Positions 13,197 through 15,474 of a DNA stretch of 15,474 nt are shown piece by piece. The notes beneath the pieces were generated by a model. It was not told the DNA's origin, ran no database searches, and saw only the letters and a list, made by a program, of their open reading frames with translations. The first letter of the stretch is position 1. The number at the start of each line of letters is the position of its first letter. Made by a program: the position numbers and the translations under genes. Source of the DNA: Negativibacillus sp. (lineage in GTDB: Bacteria; Bacillota; Clostridia; Oscillospirales; Ruminococcaceae); the NCBI GenBank assembly GCA_020024325.1, contig JAHHTY010000051.1, positions 1-15,474 on the forward strand, in the 5' to 3' direction.

Positions 13197-14804
13197 TCAG
13201 TTGGATAAAATCGGAATCAGCAGCATCTCTCTTTTGGAAACGCCGGAATCTTCATCCAGTTGCACCTGTGAGTTTGCTTCCATCACTGCCTGCATTCCTG
13301 TGTGGTAACGTTTTGCAATCTCCCACAGATTTTCACCTGCATCTGCATAATAGATGGTCAATGAACAATCGTCTTCTCTTTGGATTGGTTTATTTTGGTC
13401 AACAGAAATTTCTTCCATTACATTGCATCGTGTAAGCTTGCAAATGCAGCCTTTAAGCTGCACTTCACAACGCAGCTGTACCGCTGAACCGTTGCGGTTA
13501 TAATCGAATCCAATTACACTGGCTTGTGGGCAGAATAGCAAAGAAGTTGACTCCTCTCCCGCCTGAACCGGGAAACTACATTCCATCTGTTCTGTTTTAT
13601 CATAAAAACGGACACTTCCATCTGTGTCTTCTGCAAGCAAACAAAGATTGATGTGAATCTGAACAATAGCCCGACATTCTCCATTTTCTGTGGAAAAGCG
13701 TACCGGGCATTGTTGTGCATCTGCCCAGCCTGTAATAATATGATCTACACCTTCAGGCAGCTCCACTTCACCTTTATACATACAGCGATGATCCACTGCA
13801 TCTAACAAACTTAAAAAATTCATACTTTTCTTGTGTCCTTCGCAGGCATATCTGGTAGAATAACAATCATCCGCCAGCAGCAACTGTTGTTTGCGGCACA
13901 CCTGAGCGGTAGCCATCACCTGTGCCCGAAGCTCCAGAATGGTATTTTCTCCATCCTGATCTGCCTTCGGAATCAATTCATATTCACATACTTCATAATT
14001 TGCCGAGCAAATGCAGCTGTCATCTGCCCCTGCTGCATCAATCACTCCACTGATAGGCAAAACAAAATCCATCTGTTCTGTTTTGCCTGCTTTTTCATCA
14101 TTATCATCTACACAGTATAAAGCGGATATTCTCAGCTCACCTTTGGTGATAATCTTGCCTGAAATTAACTTGTGATCCAATATAACAGCACAAACACGAG
14201 AGCAAATTACATTTCGGATTGCTGGTTTGCCGGCGGAGAGTTCCAATTCTTCCCGAATGTCCAACATCTCCCACACCTGTGTCACAAATGTATTTTGTTC
14301 CATTACCTTTTTTCTAAGTTGGATTCCCAGCGGATTTTGGGTATCCTCTGCAGCATCAGTGACTACTTGCTGCTCTCCCGAGCTGACCGCACAAATCTTA
14401 TGTCCGACAGCAGCCTTCAGCTCTATTCGCCTTTTGCTGACAGCACGACAATTACAATATGAAGAGTCATTTCCAATAAATACGATTGCTTGCTGTACTT
14501 CATTTTTTAAGTCCACGCTCTTGCTGTATGGAAGCTTACAGTCAATACTGCGCAATCTCAGCTCTCCTCCGGTGTTATCTTCACCAAGATATAACACCGT
14601 CATACTGCAAACTCCTTCTATGGTAAGCTGTCGTCCTTGTGTGGTGGATGATTTTATACAAGGGTGGAGGGTGCATTTTAAAATTTTTACAATATCGGGG
14701 CAGTAATCCGGCAGCATCAAATCCGCCTCCAACGGAATTTCCACAGTAGAATCGAACACTGTTTCATTGACACACACTGCCTGCCTTGTTTCATTGCAAT
14801 CCAT
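13197..14804 (-). CDS. sipL: SipL-like SpoIVA-interacting protein (SPOCS and LysM domains)
   Basis: A 535-residue spore morphogenesis protein. The N-terminal part has the SPOCS (DUF3794) signature VEIPLEADLMLPDYCPDIVKILKC (about 21-44), and similar beta-rich segments recur, as in VELPEGVDHIITGW. The last 54 residues are a LysM domain (LTIYYADAGENLWEIAKRYHTGMQ). In C. difficile SipL binds SpoIVA and is needed for coat localisation. Here it lies directly upstream of spoIVA, consistent with one complex made from one transcript. I chose ATG 14802-14804 because AGAGAGG lies 9 nt upstream; a start at 14867 would add 21 arginine-rich residues without family support. Many cysteines are present. A sigma-E-like promoter lies about 95 bp upstream. 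Confidence 0.88.
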   Translation of the reverse strand: MDCNETRQAVCVNETVFDSTVEIPLEADLMLPDYCPDIVKILKCTLHPCIKSSTTQGRQLTIEGVCSMTVLYLGEDNTGGELRLRSIDCKLPYSKSVDLKNEVQQAIVFIGNDSSYCNCRAVSKRRIELKAAVGHKICAVSSGEQQVVTDAAEDTQNPLGIQLRKKVMEQNTFVTQVWEMLDIREELELSAGKPAIRNVICSRVCAVILDHKLISGKIITKGELRISALYCVDDNDEKAGKTEQMDFVLPISGVIDAAGADDSCICSANYEVCEYELIPKADQDGENTILELRAQVMATAQVCRKQQLLLADDCYSTRYACEGHKKSMNFLSLLDAVDHRCMYKGEVELPEGVDHIITGWADAQQCPVRFSTENGECRAIVQIHINLCLLAEDTDGSVRFYDKTEQMECSFPVQAGEESTSLLFCPQASVIGFDYNRNGSAVQLRCEVQLKGCICKLTRCNVMEEISVDQNKPIQREDDCSLTIYYADAGENLWEIAKRYHTGMQAVMEANSQVQLDEDSGVSKREMLLIPILSN

Positions 14805-14899
14805 ACTTTGTAACCTCTCTTTCTGTCTTGGGCAGCGGTTGGTTCGTTTCCGTCTGCCTGCGCACATGGTGCCTTGTCAGAGTTTTGTTTCTCTACACA

Positions 14900-14928
14900 A
14901 TGTTATGAAACGAATTATGTGAATATGC
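14900..14928 (-). promoter_or_regulatory. Sigma-E-type promoter of sipL-spoIVA
   Basis: GCATATT (14922-14928, minus strand) matches the sigma-E -35 consensus KMATATT exactly. After a 14-bp spacer comes CATAACAT (14900-14907), matching 6 of 8 positions of CATACAHT. Transcription would begin near 14893, giving a leader of about 90 nt before the sipL ATG. Confidence 0.75.
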
Positions 14929-14934
14929 CGATGA

Positions 14935-14963
14935 TTGCAACCTTTCCAACGATATGCTATACT
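14935..14963 (+). promoter_or_regulatory. Sigma-A promoter of the small membrane protein gene
   Basis: The plus strand has TTGCAA (14935-14940), a 17-bp spacer and TATACT (14958-14963). This is close to consensus and about 25 bp before the GAGGGAG ribosome binding site of the downstream gene. It lies just beside the divergent sipL promoter, so the two may share control of access. Confidence 0.75.
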
Positions 14964-14994
14964 GATAAGGACTTTTAGAAATGAGGGAGTTTTT

Positions 14995-15360
14995 ATGAAA
15001 AATCCAAAAACTTTAGTTGATTGCTGTATCATTACCTTGACTGCTTTTCTTGCTGTTCCAATCATCGGAATTCCTTTTGGAAGAGATGGAATTTTAGCAT
15101 TCACCAGCTTTTCTTTATTTATTATCTTTCCGATTCTTTGTCTGGGATGCGGCATTGTGTGCGGAAGAAAAAACGGACTGCAACTATACTATCCTGTCAT
15201 GGTAGGTTTCTTGTTTCTGCCATCCATCTTCCTTTTTTACAGCATTGGATTTTGGCCGTTTATTGTTGTTTACATCCTGGTTGCTTTTATCGGTGTTGCC
15301 ATTGGACATTTCGTGCAAAAAAATACATCCGGTCGTCACTCTAACGGCAGATTGCGATAA
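14995..15360 (+). CDS. Small four-helix membrane protein of unknown function
   Basis: A 121-residue protein with four hydrophobic stretches (about residues 10-27, 34-56, 66-84 and 86-106) and a short polar C-terminus (QKNTSGRHSNGRLR). I do not recognise the family. The ATG at 14995 follows GAGGGAG by 5 nt; an in-frame ATG at 14935 lies inside the promoter and is unlikely. There are no charged catalytic-looking motifs. A glycine-rich loop, GCGIVCGRKNG, lies after helix 2. It is divergent from sipL, driven by a vegetative-type promoter, and lies outside the element. A general inner-membrane protein is all that can be said. Confidence 0.75.
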   Translation: MKNPKTLVDCCIITLTAFLAVPIIGIPFGRDGILAFTSFSLFIIFPILCLGCGIVCGRKNGLQLYYPVMVGFLFLPSIFLFYSIGFWPFIVVYILVAFIGVAIGHFVQKNTSGRHSNGRLR

Positions 15361-15420
15361 TCAAAAATTATACCTTTAAAATTTTATCTATAAATAAGAA
15401 GCCTCGGAAACTAAAAAAGT

Positions 15421-15474
15421 TGAACTGCCCCAGTTTGTACGGACAGCACAAAAAAGCCCCTTGATAGGATGATA
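15421..15474. mobile_element. Probable end of an IS3-family insertion sequence, cut by the window edge
   Basis: The sequence TGAACTGCCCCAGTTTGTAC from 15421 resembles the terminal inverted repeats of IS3-family elements, which begin TG and often read TGAACTGNCCCCA. It is preceded by an A run and followed by AAAAAAGCCCC. No transposase fragment is inside the window, so family and orientation are uncertain. Confidence 0.4.

Noticed and set aside
14227..14706. Long plus-strand open frame opposite sipL
   Set aside because: It lies fully antisense to sipL, has no ribosome binding site, and is rich in Ser/Cys/Leu as expected from a shadow frame.
1..15474. CRISPR arrays, tRNA or rRNA genes
   Set aside because: No regularly spaced repeats and no tRNA- or rRNA-like conserved segments were seen on either strand.

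Overview
This window comes from a low-GC, endospore-forming anaerobic Firmicute of the class Clostridia. The evidence is a sipL-type SPOCS/LysM gene directly upstream of spoIVA, mother-cell sigma-E-type promoters, and AT-rich sequence with strong AGGAGG-type ribosome binding sites. The genus cannot be fixed from the sequence alone.

The central observation is that spoIVA, the spore-coat basement ATPase gene, is split in two. Its first 401 codons lie at 11948-13150 and its last 91 codons at 272-547, both on the minus strand. Exactly 11,400 bp of foreign DNA lies between them, bounded by a 10-bp direct repeat (CAATTCATAT on the minus strand, at 546-555 and 11946-11955). Joining the halves at the repeat restores an uninterrupted 492-residue SpoIVA, the length I recall for the Bacillus subtilis protein. 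A large serine recombinase gene (475-2220) sits at one end of the insert and its 3' end runs across the att core. It follows a 52-codon gene, and both lie downstream of a sigma-E-like promoter (2486-2514). This is the architecture of a skin-type intervening element, as known for sigK, but here in spoIVA. I infer programmed excision in the mother cell during sporulation.

The cargo is not a prophage. It is a compact eight-gene minus-strand operon (10872 to 3095): a NifH-like iron protein, two substrate-binding lipoproteins, a FecCD/BtuC-type permease, an ABC ATPase, a NifD-like protein, a NifK-like protein and a flavodoxin-like protein. No cofactor-assembly genes (nifB, nifE, nifN) are present, and the NifK-like subunit has lost all three canonical P-cluster cysteines. 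It is therefore more likely a nitrogenase-like reductase, working on an imported metal chelate or tetrapyrrole-like compound, than a nitrogenase. A divergent AraC-family regulator (11059-11724) lies at the right end, and a 21-bp-spaced direct repeat abuts the operon promoter. Between operon and recombinase lie two long hairpins and a frameshifted remnant of an S41-peptidase-like lipoprotein.

Layout from left to right: a consensus sigma-A promoter with duplicated operator half-sites for a gene beyond the left edge (1-63); the spoIVA terminator; the spoIVA 3' part; recombinase and small gene; hairpins and pseudogene; the nitrogenase-like operon; araC-type gene; spoIVA 5' part; sipL; a divergent promoter region; a small four-helix membrane protein (14995-15360); and a probable IS3-family terminus at the right edge.

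Proposed logic: in vegetative cells the element stays in place and the operon is expressed under the AraC-type regulator. In the mother cell sigma-E switches on both sipL-spoIVA and the recombinase genes. Excision restores spoIVA, while the forespore keeps the element for the next generation.
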